Part shown: positions 1 to 8,262 of the stretch, in pieces
How positions within the stretch are numbered: position 1 is the first letter of the stretch
How the letters are laid out: every line of letters begins with the position of its first letter
Assembly (NCBI GenBank): GCA_018830485.1
Contig: JAHJRQ010000025.1
Span: 1 to 64,000, forward strand
Reading direction: 5' to 3'
DNA length: 64,000 nucleotides
From: Pseudomonadota bacterium
Lineage (GTDB): Bacteria > Desulfobacterota > Desulfobulbia > Desulfobulbales > Desulfurivibrionaceae
The notes under the pieces: generated by a model
Told to the model about the DNA's origin: nothing
The model's database searches: none
What the model saw: the letters and a program-made list of their open reading frames with translations, nothing else
Made by a program: the position numbers and the translations under genes

Positions 1-138
1 AAATCAACTTCCTGTTGATTTTTCAAGCCGCAAAACCAAAACAAGTTTTGCCTTTGCTCACATTTTCAGCAACGTAAGTGGCTGAAAATGACGGGGCGTC
101 CTTGCCCCGCACAGGAGCCTTGAATTTTTCAAGGCTCC
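1..138. repeat. Run of consecutive perfect hairpins; the last (114-138) is a likely terminator for the convergent thioesterase gene
   Basis: AAATCAAC/GTTGATTT (1-21), CAAAAC/GTTTTG (37-50), CATTTTCAGC/GCTGAAAATG (61-90), CGGGGC/GCCCCG (92-109), GGAGCCTTGAA/TTCAAGGCTCC (114-138). Confidence 0.7.
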
Positions 139-140
139 CT

Positions 141-533
141 TTATTTCTTCACCGGAATCGGACGCATGGCATCGTCCACCGCGACAAAGGTGAAAAGTCC
201 CTCGATGGCCTTTACCCTGGATTCGTCGTACATTTGTTCAAGATACACGGTTACCCGGATCTGGATGCTGGTGTTGCCGACCTTGACCACCTGGCCGACC
301 AGTTCGACAAAGGTTCCGGCCGGGATCGGGGTCGTGAAATCGATGCGGTCCGAGCAGACCGTGACGATTTTTTGCCGGGAAAAGCGGGTGGCGGTGATAA
401 AGGCTGCTTCGTCCATCCACTGCAGGGCGGTGCCGCCGAACAGGGTGGCGTAGTGGTTGGTAGTGTTTGGGAAAACCGCTTTGGTGATGCGGGTTTCAGC
501 GGCTTTCATTTTCTGGGTGATGTCCATGTCCAT
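141..533 (-). CDS. acyl-CoA thioesterase, hotdog fold (YciA-like)
   Basis: NHYATLFGGTALQWMDEAAFITATRFSRQKIVTV is typical of hotdog acyl-CoA hydrolases. Confidence 0.88.
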   Translation of the reverse strand: MDMDITQKMKAAETRITKAVFPNTTNHYATLFGGTALQWMDEAAFITATRFSRQKIVTVCSDRIDFTTPIPAGTFVELVGQVVKVGNTSIQIRVTVYLEQMYDESRVKAIEGLFTFVAVDDAMRPIPVKK

Positions 534-1050
534 CTCCTGCGGTTTTGCTGCGCAACGTTTCGCCTTCCTCCCTAACCCATTCCTCGACCTCGGCCGGGAA
601 CGGCATCCGCCCCGCGCATTTCACCGCGCCGTTGATAATCAGGGCCGGAGTTTTTGTTACCCCGAACCGCCAGATCTCGTCGAGGTCGTGCACCGATTCC
701 ATGTCCGCGGCCAGGCCGAATTTCTGCAGGGCCTCAAAGAGCATGGCGCTCAATGTGTTGCAGGTCACGCAGCCGGAGCCCAGCACCCGGATGGTGAGGA
801 TTTCCGGGGCGGCGCCTTGTTTTCCTTGGCGGCGGCGGTATTCTGCGCGCAAGGCCTCACGGTAGACCGGAGTTGCCGTTGCGGGAACGTAATTTTCCCT
901 GGCAATGGCCTCAAAAAGAAAATCCACCGCCGCTTCTTCCTCCATCTCTCCGGTAAGCGCCGTGTTCAAGGCCTGGTCAAGGCCGATCAACCCGATATTG
1001 GCCGCGCCGATGCGGATGGTGCGGGGCGCTGGTCTGTCCTGATTTTCCAT
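496..1050 (-). CDS. thioredoxin-like (redox-active disulfide) protein with N-terminal extension
   Basis: ILTIRVLGSGCVTCNTL...ALIINGAVKCAGRMP: CxxC thioredoxin-like domain; overlaps the thioesterase ORF by 38 nt. Confidence 0.75.
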   Translation of the reverse strand: MENQDRPAPRTIRIGAANIGLIGLDQALNTALTGEMEEEAAVDFLFEAIARENYVPATATPVYREALRAEYRRRQGKQGAAPEILTIRVLGSGCVTCNTLSAMLFEALQKFGLAADMESVHDLDEIWRFGVTKTPALIINGAVKCAGRMPFPAEVEEWVREEGETLRSKTAGDGHGHHPENESR

Positions 1051-1089
1051 GGGGTTCCTGTATAGGATACGGCGTCAAGCCAGGTTCGT

Positions 1090-4000
1090 CTAAAAAAGTT
1101 TCATCTGCCGTTCGTTTCTTTTCCCGCCTTTGGTCACGAGCTGGTCCGTCTCCTTCAGCAGGGAGGCCGGTATTTCCCGGAGAAAGCGGGAGGGGAGGTG
1201 GGCGGCGGTCCGGTTGAATATGGTGCGGTTTGCGGCGCTGCTTACAATCAGGCGGTCCTTGGCCCGGGTCATGGCAACATAGAAAAGACGGCGTTCTTCT
1301 TCCACATCGCCGAGGCGGTTGGCAATGGTGCAGGGAAGGATCTCCTCTTCAATCCCGGCCAGAAAAACCACCGGGAACTCCAGGCCTTTGGCGCCATGCA
1401 TGGTCATGAGGGCCACGGCTTCGGCCCGTTCATCGTATGCGGTGGCCTGGGCGTTTTGCCGGAGATGTTCGCAGAACCCCTGGAGATCGTTGCCAAAGGC
1501 GTTGGCAAGTTGGAGCAATCGCTTGGCCTCCGGCTCCTGGGGATCAATGCCCAGGATGGGCATGGCCTCGGTCAGGGGGAGGGCAAGGCCATGCTCCGCG
1601 GCGCGGCGGAAATGCGCGAGGGTTTTTCCCATTTCCGCGATGCTTTTTGCCGCACCGGCCGGGAGGGGAAGGGCAAGCGCCGCGCTGTAAAAATCAGGGC
1701 AGCGCATGGGCAGCTCTTGTTCCAGGCGGGAGATGGCCGCCTCCCCGATGCCTGGAAGGCCGGCCAGCAACAGGAGATGATCGTGTAGGTTCGCGTCTGC
1801 CGCACCGGCCAGGAGAAAATGACAGGCGCCCTTCAGGGCGGGTTTCAGGTAAAAGGGGGTGGCGCCGACGAGCTGGAAGGGGATGCCCTTGCGGTGCAGG
1901 GCTTCGGCAATGGGTTCGGCCATCTGGCTGAGCCGAAAGAGGATGGCGAAATCGGCAAAGCTCCGTGGCAGGGTCTGATCGCCGCGGTTGGCGGTATGCC
2001 GGGACAGGCTGCTGATGCCGCCCAACCCCTCTTCGATGCGGCGCACGATAAACTCCGCCTCGTCCTGGGCGCTTGGCGCCTGATACCATTCGATGGGCGT
2101 CGTGCTGCTGCGTTCGGCCACGAGCTGGGTGTCGCCGCTCTGCCGGTTCCGGCGGATGAGAGCAGCCGCGCCGTCGATGATGGCAGGGGCTGAACGGTAG
2201 TTGCGGATCAAGGCCAAGGTGGCGACCCCCTCTCTGTCTCTGAATCGCTGAAACAGGGTGAGGTCGCTGCCGCGAAAGCCGTAAATGGCCTGGTTGGGGT
2301 CGCCGATGGCAAAAACCCGCGCCTGCGCGCCAAGCAACAGGACCAACTGGTACTGGGGATGGTTGAGATCCTGGAATTCGTCGACAAAAAAATGGGTCGC
2401 CCGACCGATGATGTGTTCGGCAAAGGCGGGATCGCTGCTGAGGCGCTCCACGCAGCGGGGGATGACCAGATCAAGGTCAATGGCCTTGTTGGGGGCAAGC
2501 GAGGCAAGATAGCGCGCAAGAAGTTCCGGCAGGGCCCCTCCGGCTGGCAGCGTGCCCCTGTTGAGCTGGTCAACATAGACTGCCAGTTGCTTTTTGAGGA
2601 TATGGTGTTCGGCTCGGGATATTTCCGGGAAAACCTTGCGCAGATAGAGGTCGCGCTCATCCTCGCCGATGACCAGGAGATCTGGGGTTTCCTTGCGCAA
2701 CAGGGCCAGGCAATACCCATGGAAGGTGCCCACGAAGATGGCCCGGGCTGTTTCGCCAAGCTCCCGGCTAAGGCGCTCGTGCATCTCGCGGGCTGCCCGG
2801 TTGGTGAAGGTGATGGCCACCATCTCTTCGGGACGTTCATGCTCGGCGGTCAGCAGATGTTCGATCCTGGCCACCAGGGTAAAGGTTTTGCCGGTGCCCG
2901 GCCCGGCAGCCACCAGAATATTCCTTGCCGCGCTGGTGATGGCGGCCAGTTGCTCCGGGTTGGGTTTTCTTGGGGATTTGGGCGTGTCGGCGGGAGGAGA
3001 GGGGTTTCGCTCCAGGGGCAGCGGTGAGCGGGATAGTTTTTTTGCGGGCTGGATAGTCTTTTTGCCGGCAAACAGGCTGATCTGGCCGGCCAACTCCTCC
3101 CGCTCCCCTTCAGCAAAAACCCGGATCACCCCGAATTCCCCGTCGTAGCCAGGGGTGCGGATGACCCTGCCTGTGCGGATGCGGGCCACTGCCTCGCCCA
3201 GCACCGGAGACATCCGGTTGATCTCCTCCACCGGCGTGTCGAGCAGCAGGTTGAATTCCGATCCGAAGCGGTCGATGACCTTGGCGTACAGGGCCATCAC
3301 CCCCTTGGTGGCCGGGCCGGCGCCGAGGATCTCGCCCAACACCTCGGGCAGCGGAATAAGGCTGTGCACCGCGGGCGAGCCGGGCGGGTAGTACGGCTCG
3401 GTCCGTTCGGCCAGCTCCATGACCCGGTGCAGCACCCCCACGGTCAGGGGCTTGCCGCAGACCGGGCAGATCGAGCCGATTTTCCGGGTTTCGAGGGGCT
3501 CAAGGCAAACATGGCAGTTCCGGTGGCCGTCGCAATGGTATTTCCCCTCTTCCGGGTAGAATTCGATCGTCCCGGCAAAACCGCCGGTGAGGGGATTTTT
3601 CAGGGCCTCGCGCAGATCGGCAAAGCTGAAGCCGGTGTTGAAGATGTTCGCCTCCCGGCCCAATTTCCCGGGAGAATGGCAGTCGGAGTTGGAGATCAGG
3701 GCGAAGCGGTCCAGGGGTGGGATGAGCCGGTTCATGTCCGGGTCCGAGGAGAGCCCGGTTTCGAGCGCAAAGACGTGCGGGCTGAGATCGCCGTAGCATT
3801 CCTCGATGGTGTTAAATCCGGAACGGGAGCCGAACAGGGAGAACCACGGCGTCCAGATGTGGGCCGGAACCAGAAAACCCTCCGGCGCTTTTTCCAGCAG
3901 GATTTCGAGGAGATCGCGGGAGTCGAGGCCCAGGATGGGGCGGCCGTCGGACTCGATGTTGCCGATGCCGGCCAGGACGGAGTTTATCCGTTCCGCCGAG

Positions 4001-4347
4001 GCGAAGTCGGGCACATAGAGCAGGTTGTGGACCTTGCGCACCGCGCCGTGCCGTTTGTAGATGGAGCTGATCTCGGCGGTGAGCACAAAGCGGCTGGGCA
4101 GGGCAATCGGGGTCGCCTGCGGCAAGGCCCGGGGGATCGCCTCGTCCTTGAGCTTATAAAACCCCGGTTCGGCAGGCTCAAGCTGCTCCTTGAGCTGGCT
4201 GAACCAGCCGGGATGGGTGAAATCGCCGGTGCCGAGCAGATGGATGCCCTTGACGTGAGCCCAGGCGGCAAGTCCTTGCAGATTGCCGGCCTTGCTGGTT
4301 GCCCGGGAGAAGGGGGAATGGATATGGAGATCAGCGATATAGCGCAT
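1090..4347 (-). CDS. PHP-domain / UvrD-Rep family helicase fusion protein
   Basis: N-term PHP-like MRYIADLHIHSPFSRATSK, zinc-knuckle CHVCLEPL..CPVCGK; C-term Walker A AAGPGTGKTFTL, VDEFQDLNHPQY, AMTRAKDRL. Confidence 0.92.
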   Translation of the reverse strand: MRYIADLHIHSPFSRATSKAGNLQGLAAWAHVKGIHLLGTGDFTHPGWFSQLKEQLEPAEPGFYKLKDEAIPRALPQATPIALPSRFVLTAEISSIYKRHGAVRKVHNLLYVPDFASAERINSVLAGIGNIESDGRPILGLDSRDLLEILLEKAPEGFLVPAHIWTPWFSLFGSRSGFNTIEECYGDLSPHVFALETGLSSDPDMNRLIPPLDRFALISNSDCHSPGKLGREANIFNTGFSFADLREALKNPLTGGFAGTIEFYPEEGKYHCDGHRNCHVCLEPLETRKIGSICPVCGKPLTVGVLHRVMELAERTEPYYPPGSPAVHSLIPLPEVLGEILGAGPATKGVMALYAKVIDRFGSEFNLLLDTPVEEINRMSPVLGEAVARIRTGRVIRTPGYDGEFGVIRVFAEGEREELAGQISLFAGKKTIQPAKKLSRSPLPLERNPSPPADTPKSPRKPNPEQLAAITSAARNILVAAGPGTGKTFTLVARIEHLLTAEHERPEEMVAITFTNRAAREMHERLSRELGETARAIFVGTFHGYCLALLRKETPDLLVIGEDERDLYLRKVFPEISRAEHHILKKQLAVYVDQLNRGTLPAGGALPELLARYLASLAPNKAIDLDLVIPRCVERLSSDPAFAEHIIGRATHFFVDEFQDLNHPQYQLVLLLGAQARVFAIGDPNQAIYGFRGSDLTLFQRFRDREGVATLALIRNYRSAPAIIDGAAALIRRNRQSGDTQLVAERSSTTPIEWYQAPSAQDEAEFIVRRIEEGLGGISSLSRHTANRGDQTLPRSFADFAILFRLSQMAEPIAEALHRKGIPFQLVGATPFYLKPALKGACHFLLAGAADANLHDHLLLLAGLPGIGEAAISRLEQELPMRCPDFYSAALALPLPAGAAKSIAEMGKTLAHFRRAAEHGLALPLTEAMPILGIDPQEPEAKRLLQLANAFGNDLQGFCEHLRQNAQATAYDERAEAVALMTMHGAKGLEFPVVFLAGIEEEILPCTIANRLGDVEEERRLFYVAMTRAKDRLIVSSAANRTIFNRTAAHLPSRFLREIPASLLKETDQLVTKGGKRNERQMKLF

Positions 4348-4390
4348 TTTTTTGTTGTCGTTTGAAAAGTTTCTTCCGCTAAAAAACGTC

Positions 4391-4430
4391 TAAATCCCCC
4401 CTCGCCCCCCTTTTTCAAAGGGGGGAATAA
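4391..4430 (+). repeat. palindromic repeat copy A (AAATCCCCC..CCCCCTTTTTCAAAGGGGG family)
   Basis: TAAATCCCCCCTCGCCCCCCTTTTTCAAAGGGGGGAATAA. Confidence 0.85.
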
Positions 4431-4464
4431 TATGCACTACCTGCTTTGTAAGTAATCGCTGAGC

Positions 4465-4499
4465 TCCCCCTTTGAAAAAGGGGGATTGAGGGGGATTTA
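4465..4499 (-). repeat. palindromic repeat copy B, inverted relative to copy A
   Basis: TCCCCCTTTGAAAAAGGGGGATTGAGGGGGATTTA. Confidence 0.85.
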
Positions 4500-4601
4500 T
4501 TTAGTCGATGATACAGTATTTTCCTCGGATGCAATTTCTTAACCGGACAGTGCCGGCAGAGGGTGACAAAAAAGAGGAGGTTGGCTCCGCTCGCTGCTTT
4601 T

Positions 4602-4635
4602 CCCCACTTTGAAAAAGGGGGGTCAGGGGGGATTT
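4602..4635 (-). repeat. palindromic repeat copy C at the 3' end of the DUF559 gene
   Basis: CCCCACTTTGAAAAAGGGGGGTCAGGGGGGATTT. Confidence 0.85.
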
Positions 4636-5003
4636 GAATGTGTTCTTACCCGGCCTTTTACGATTTCATCTATCACTACCAGCACTGCATCCGTCTCCAA
4701 TAAAACCTGCCTATTGTCAAAACGCAATACACGCAAGCCTAATTCGATCAATGCTGCATCGCGTTCTTGGTCTTTGGTCTGATGCTCTTCTGCAAAATGT
4801 TGGCTTCCGTCGAGTTCGATCACCAACTTCGCTACCGGGCAATAAAAATCCACAATGAATGTGGACAATGGCTTTTGCCGATAAAACTGTACACCTTGTA
4901 TCTGCTTGCGTCGAATGCGTTGCCATAGCACCTGTTCCGCATCGGTCATGTTGGTTCTGAGTGAGCGGGAATTTTCCCTGAGTTTTGGGCTGTAGCGTTC
5001 CAT
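4623..5003 (-). CDS. DUF559 (VSR/restriction-endonuclease-like fold) protein
   Basis: MERYSPKLRENSRSLRTNMTDAEQVLWQRIRRKQIQGVQFYRQKPLSTFIVDFYCPVAKLVIELDGSQH; start placed at MERY because the longer ORF reads into the repeat (PFEKGGLRGI). Confidence 0.9.
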   Translation of the reverse strand: MERYSPKLRENSRSLRTNMTDAEQVLWQRIRRKQIQGVQFYRQKPLSTFIVDFYCPVAKLVIELDGSQHFAEEHQTKDQERDAALIELGLRVLRFDNRQVLLETDAVLVVIDEIVKGRVRTHSNPP

Positions 5004-5010
5004 AAATCTC

Positions 5011-5046
5011 AAAATCCCCCTCAGTCCCCCTTTTTCAAAGGGGGAA
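5011..5046 (+). repeat. palindromic repeat copy D upstream of the DUF559 gene
   Basis: AAAATCCCCCTCAGTCCCCCTTTTTCAAAGGGGGAA. Confidence 0.85.
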
Positions 5047-5213
5047 GCCACCATTAAACGCAATTTTCTTTTAAAAAGAGGAAAACCGACATGAACCAGT
5101 GAATCTTACACAGATTCTCTATCCATGTCCACGCCGGAATTCCCTACGGAAAAGGGTGGCCTTCCCTTTGGGAAATCGTTATATAATTGAGGCTCTTGTG
5201 AAATACTGCGTGT

Positions 5214-5293
5214 GGTTCGACAGGCTCACCACGAGCGGAAGAAGATTGATGATTTTTAAGATGACTACCGTTCGCCCTGAGCGTGTCGAAGGG
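5214..5293. repeat. 80-bp imperfect inverted repeat element (TTCGACAGGCTCA...TGAGCGTGTCGAA type)
   Basis: left arm GGTTCGACAGGCTCACCACGAGCGG; right arm CCGTTCGCCCTGAGCGTGTCGAAGGG. Confidence 0.75.
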
Positions 5294-5320
5294 TGTTTTT
5301 TAAAAAAAGGGAGACCGGAA

Positions 5321-6244
5321 ATGGTTGAACAGATAAGAGATGTGGTGATTATCGGCGCTGGCCCGGCAGGGCTTCAGGCCGCCGTGCACGCAGCCCGAAA
5401 AAAGGCCTCGGTGCTTGTCCTGGGCCGGGCGGAAAACAGCAGTATTTACTCGGCCCATGTTGAAAACTATCTCTGTGTCGATGGCGTGACCGGGGGGGCG
5501 GAGTTGTTGCGGATCGGCCTGGATCAGGCTACCCGTTTCGGTGCGGAGGTGTGGGCGGAGGATGTCCTGCATCTTGGCCAGGAAGGCGAGCTGTTTACAG
5601 TCGAGGTGGAAAGCGGGCGGCAGGTTACGGCCCGGTCCCTGATCTTGGCCACCGGCACCTCGCGGAAAAAGCTGAGGGTGCCGGGCGAGAAGGAATTGCT
5701 GGGGCGCGGGGTCAGTTACTGCGTGGATTGCGACGCCAATTTCTATCGCAACGCCAAGGTGGCGGTGGTGGGCAACGAATCCGCCGCGGTGGACGGAGCC
5801 CTGACCCTTACCAAATATGCCTCCGAGGTCCATCTGGTTTGCAAGGATCTGACGGTGACGAAAGAGCTTGGCGAAAAGTTGGGAGCCAGCTCCGTGGTGG
5901 TGCATAAGGGGGCCTGGGCCAAGGAGATTGCCGGGGAGAAGGCGGTGAACGGTCTTGTGCTGGACAGCGGCGAGACCATCGCGGTGGACGGAGTTTTTGT
6001 CGAACTCGGGGCCAAGGGCGCCATGGAGCTTGCCACCAGCATCGGCGTCATGCTCGACACGGAGACCTTCTCCTACATCGAGACCAACAAGAAGCAGGCA
6101 ACCAACATTCCCGGCATCTACGCGGCGGGCGACATCGCCGGGCCTCCCTGGCAGATGGCCAAGGCCGTGGGCGAGGGGTGCGTGGCCGGCTGGGAGGCAG
6201 CCAATTATGCCAACCGGCTCAAGCGTACTTCGGAAAGCGAGTAG
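5321..6244 (+). CDS. thioredoxin reductase-like FAD/NAD(P) oxidoreductase
   Basis: VVIIGAGPAGLQAAVHAARK, CVDC redox motif, GIYAAGDIAGPPWQ; start at MVEQIRDVV. Confidence 0.88.
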   Translation: MVEQIRDVVIIGAGPAGLQAAVHAARKKASVLVLGRAENSSIYSAHVENYLCVDGVTGGAELLRIGLDQATRFGAEVWAEDVLHLGQEGELFTVEVESGRQVTARSLILATGTSRKKLRVPGEKELLGRGVSYCVDCDANFYRNAKVAVVGNESAAVDGALTLTKYASEVHLVCKDLTVTKELGEKLGASSVVVHKGAWAKEIAGEKAVNGLVLDSGETIAVDGVFVELGAKGAMELATSIGVMLDTETFSYIETNKKQATNIPGIYAAGDIAGPPWQMAKAVGEGCVAGWEAANYANRLKRTSESE

Positions 6245-6245
6245 C

Positions 6246-6734
6246 GTGGCGGATTTTTCAGCGAAGGGTTCTCCCGAACAGTACATGGCAGTCGCCCTTG
6301 CCGAGGCCCGGCTTGCCGCGGAGCGGGGCGAGGTGCCCATCGGCGCGGTGCTGGTGGATGGTGCCGGACAGATCATCGCCCAAAACGGTAACCGCACCAT
6401 CGAACTCTGCGACCCCGGAGCGCATGCAGAGATGCTGGTGCTCCGGCAGGCAGGCCGCTTGCGGGGCAATTACCGATTGCCTGACACGACCCTCTATGTT
6501 ACTCTCGAGCCCTGCGTGATGTGCGCCGGCGCCTTGGTGCACGCCAGGGTGAGCCGGTTGGTTTACGGGGCAGTCGACCCCAAGGGTGGGGGGGTTGTCT
6601 CTCTCTTTCAGGTCGGGCAGGACACGCGGCTCAATCACCTGCTGGCCGTGGAGGGCGGTCTGCTGGCAGAAGAGAGCGGGACCCTGCTCAAGGATTTTTT
6701 CCGGCAGAGGCGGCGCGGTGGAAAAGAAGGGTGA
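6246..6734 (+). CDS. tadA: tRNA(adenine34) deaminase
   Basis: GTG start; EVPIGAVLV, DPGAHAEM, TLEPCVMCAGALVHARVSRLVYGA deaminase motifs. Confidence 0.92.
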   Translation: MADFSAKGSPEQYMAVALAEARLAAERGEVPIGAVLVDGAGQIIAQNGNRTIELCDPGAHAEMLVLRQAGRLRGNYRLPDTTLYVTLEPCVMCAGALVHARVSRLVYGAVDPKGGGVVSLFQVGQDTRLNHLLAVEGGLLAEESGTLLKDFFRQRRRGGKEG

Positions 6735-6741
6735 GGAGAAA

Positions 6742-7143
6742 ATGCACAACGGCGGCATGAATCTCAACAACGTACTGCAACCCGTATTCGCGAAATATGC
6801 CGACATTCTGGCGGCGGTGTATCTGTTCGGTTCCGCAGTAACTGGAGAGGCGACCTGCCGGAGCGATCTTGATATCGCAGTGCTTTTCGCGCCGGGTGCC
6901 GGTCGTTTTCCGGCAAAACATCAATTTGCCCTGTATGCCGACCTGTCCCGAGCGTTACAGCGCAATGATATTGACCTCGTTATTCTGAATGCATCACAGA
7001 ATCTCATCCTGCAGGAAGAGATTCTGCGACGTGGCGCCTTGATTTTTGATGGTGATTCCGCAGTGCGGGCAGACTATGAACAGCGCATCCTGCATCTCGG
7101 GATCGATTTTCGTCACCAGCGGGCCATGGTCATGGGGATGTGA
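6742..7143 (+). CDS. MNT-family nucleotidyltransferase antitoxin (MntA-like)
   Basis: YLFGSAVTGEATCRSDLDIAVLF matches GSX10DXD; next gene is HEPN. Confidence 0.87.
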   Translation: MHNGGMNLNNVLQPVFAKYADILAAVYLFGSAVTGEATCRSDLDIAVLFAPGAGRFPAKHQFALYADLSRALQRNDIDLVILNASQNLILQEEILRRGALIFDGDSAVRADYEQRILHLGIDFRHQRAMVMGM

Positions 7144-7556
7144 TGGAACGGCTTACTCAGAAAATAGGGCGGATCAGAGAACATCTGCGTATTTTGTATC
7201 TGCTCCGGCCGGAATGCCATGATCGTTTTCCTGTCGATCCCATTTTTCGTGGCGCGGTTCTGCATTATCTGTATTTACTCGCCGATGGCTGCATTGTCCT
7301 GGCCGAGCTGATTATCCGCATGAGAAAACTGCGCCTGCCGCAAACCTATGCCGAGGCCTTTGATATTTTGGGAGAGGGGGCGGTCATCCCGGCGGATTTT
7401 GCCTATACTTTTGCCGCCATCGCCGGATTCAGGAATTTCCTGGCCCATGACTACGAAAAAGTGGACTCCGTAGTAATCTGTGCCGAGGTAATGAAGCGGC
7501 TGGAGGATGTCGAACAATATCTGCAACTCGTCGAGGAGGGGATCCGGAAGGGGTGA
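7140..7556 (+). CDS. HEPN (DUF86/HepT-like) ribonuclease toxin
   Basis: contains RNFLAHDY = RX4HXY motif; overlaps the MNT gene by 4 nt. Confidence 0.87.
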   Translation: MMERLTQKIGRIREHLRILYLLRPECHDRFPVDPIFRGAVLHYLYLLADGCIVLAELIIRMRKLRLPQTYAEAFDILGEGAVIPADFAYTFAAIAGFRNFLAHDYEKVDSVVICAEVMKRLEDVEQYLQLVEEGIRKG

Positions 7557-7614
7557 GTCGGCGGGAGGCAAGTGCGATCGGGGTTTCGGCTCTGAGAACG
7601 ACCTGGTTTGAAAC

Positions 7615-7706
7615 GGAGAGGTGCCAGAGTGGCCGATCGGGAGCGACTCGAAATCGCTTGACCTGGGAGACCAGGTCCGTGGGTTCGAATCCCACCCTCT
7701 CCTCCA
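7615..7706 (+). tRNA. tRNA-Ser (anticodon CGA)
   Basis: acceptor GGAGAGG/CCTCTCC, anticodon loop CTCGAAA, long variable arm, GTTCGAATC T-loop, encoded CCA. Confidence 0.93.
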
Positions 7707-7757
7707 GTCTTGGTTTGCGGGAGGCATCACTCACATGTGGACGTCCGGAGGTGGTAT

Positions 7758-7970
7758 ATGCGTAGCTTAAAGTATGTTGTCTATCGTGAGGGGAAGTATT
7801 TTGTTTCCCAATGTCTGAATGTCGATGTGTCCAGCTTTGGAAAAAGCATTGATGAAGCTGTGACAAATCTCAAAGATGCTGTAGAGCTTTATCTTAAGGA
7901 CGACTCGGTGAATCCTCTCTTTCATGATGTCGGTGATGCCTTGATTGGCGAGGCGCAGGTAAATGCCTAA
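7758..7970 (+). CDS. HicB-family antitoxin
   Basis: MRSLKYVVYREGKYFVSQCLNVDVSSFGKSIDEAVTNLKDAVELYLKD. Confidence 0.8.
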   Translation: MRSLKYVVYREGKYFVSQCLNVDVSSFGKSIDEAVTNLKDAVELYLKDDSVNPLFHDVGDALIGEAQVNA

Positions 7971-8166
7971 GCTGTTTCATCGCGACGGATTATCATGATT
8001 TTGAATCGTCACGGTTTTTTCGAAACAGACCAGACTGGCAGTCACAAGAAACTGCGGAAGAATAACCTTACTGTTATAGTTCCGGCTGCAAAAACGGGAA
8101 ATTCCGTATGGTACGTTTATGTCAATACTCCGTCAATCCGGCTTGACGAAACGGGATTTTGACTGA
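7963..8166 (+). pseudogene. degenerate HicA-like toxin gene (two apparent frameshifts)
   Basis: out-of-frame blocks: MP / AVSSRRIIMILNRHGFFETDQTGSHKKLRKNNLTVIVPAAKTG / EIPYGTFMSILRQSGLTKRDFD*. Confidence 0.8.
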
Positions 8167-8262
8167 GTGCCCGTTCCCTCTCCGCCAGTCATGCCGGAAA
8201 ATCCTTCGATTGGACGTTCTGGGTCCTGATTAATGCTAATCAGAAAGTAGAATGGTGGAAAA

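Noticed and set aside
3364-4365. 333-aa plus-strand ORF
   Set aside because: Antisense to the PHP domain of the helicase fusion; no family features
4391-5046. Repeated palindromes as a possible CRISPR array
   Set aside because: Irregular spacing, mixed orientations and no spacer-repeat periodicity; no cas genes
4623-5063. Full 146-aa DUF559 ORF with MRLMVASPFEKGGLRGILRF start
   Set aside because: The first 20 residues are translated repeat; DUF559 proteins normally start near MERYSPKL
5300-6469. 389-aa minus-strand ORF
   Set aside because: Antisense to the TrxB-like gene and tadA; no recognisable domain
7275-7730. 151-aa minus-strand ORF (GWDSNPRTWSPRSSDFESLPIGHSGTS)
   Set aside because: Antisense translation of tRNA-Ser and hepT; a common spurious protein pattern
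7429-7866. 145-aa minus-strand ORF (RVGFEPTDLVSQVKRFRVAPDRPLWHLS)
   Set aside because: Second antisense frame across tRNA-Ser; a classic mis-annotation
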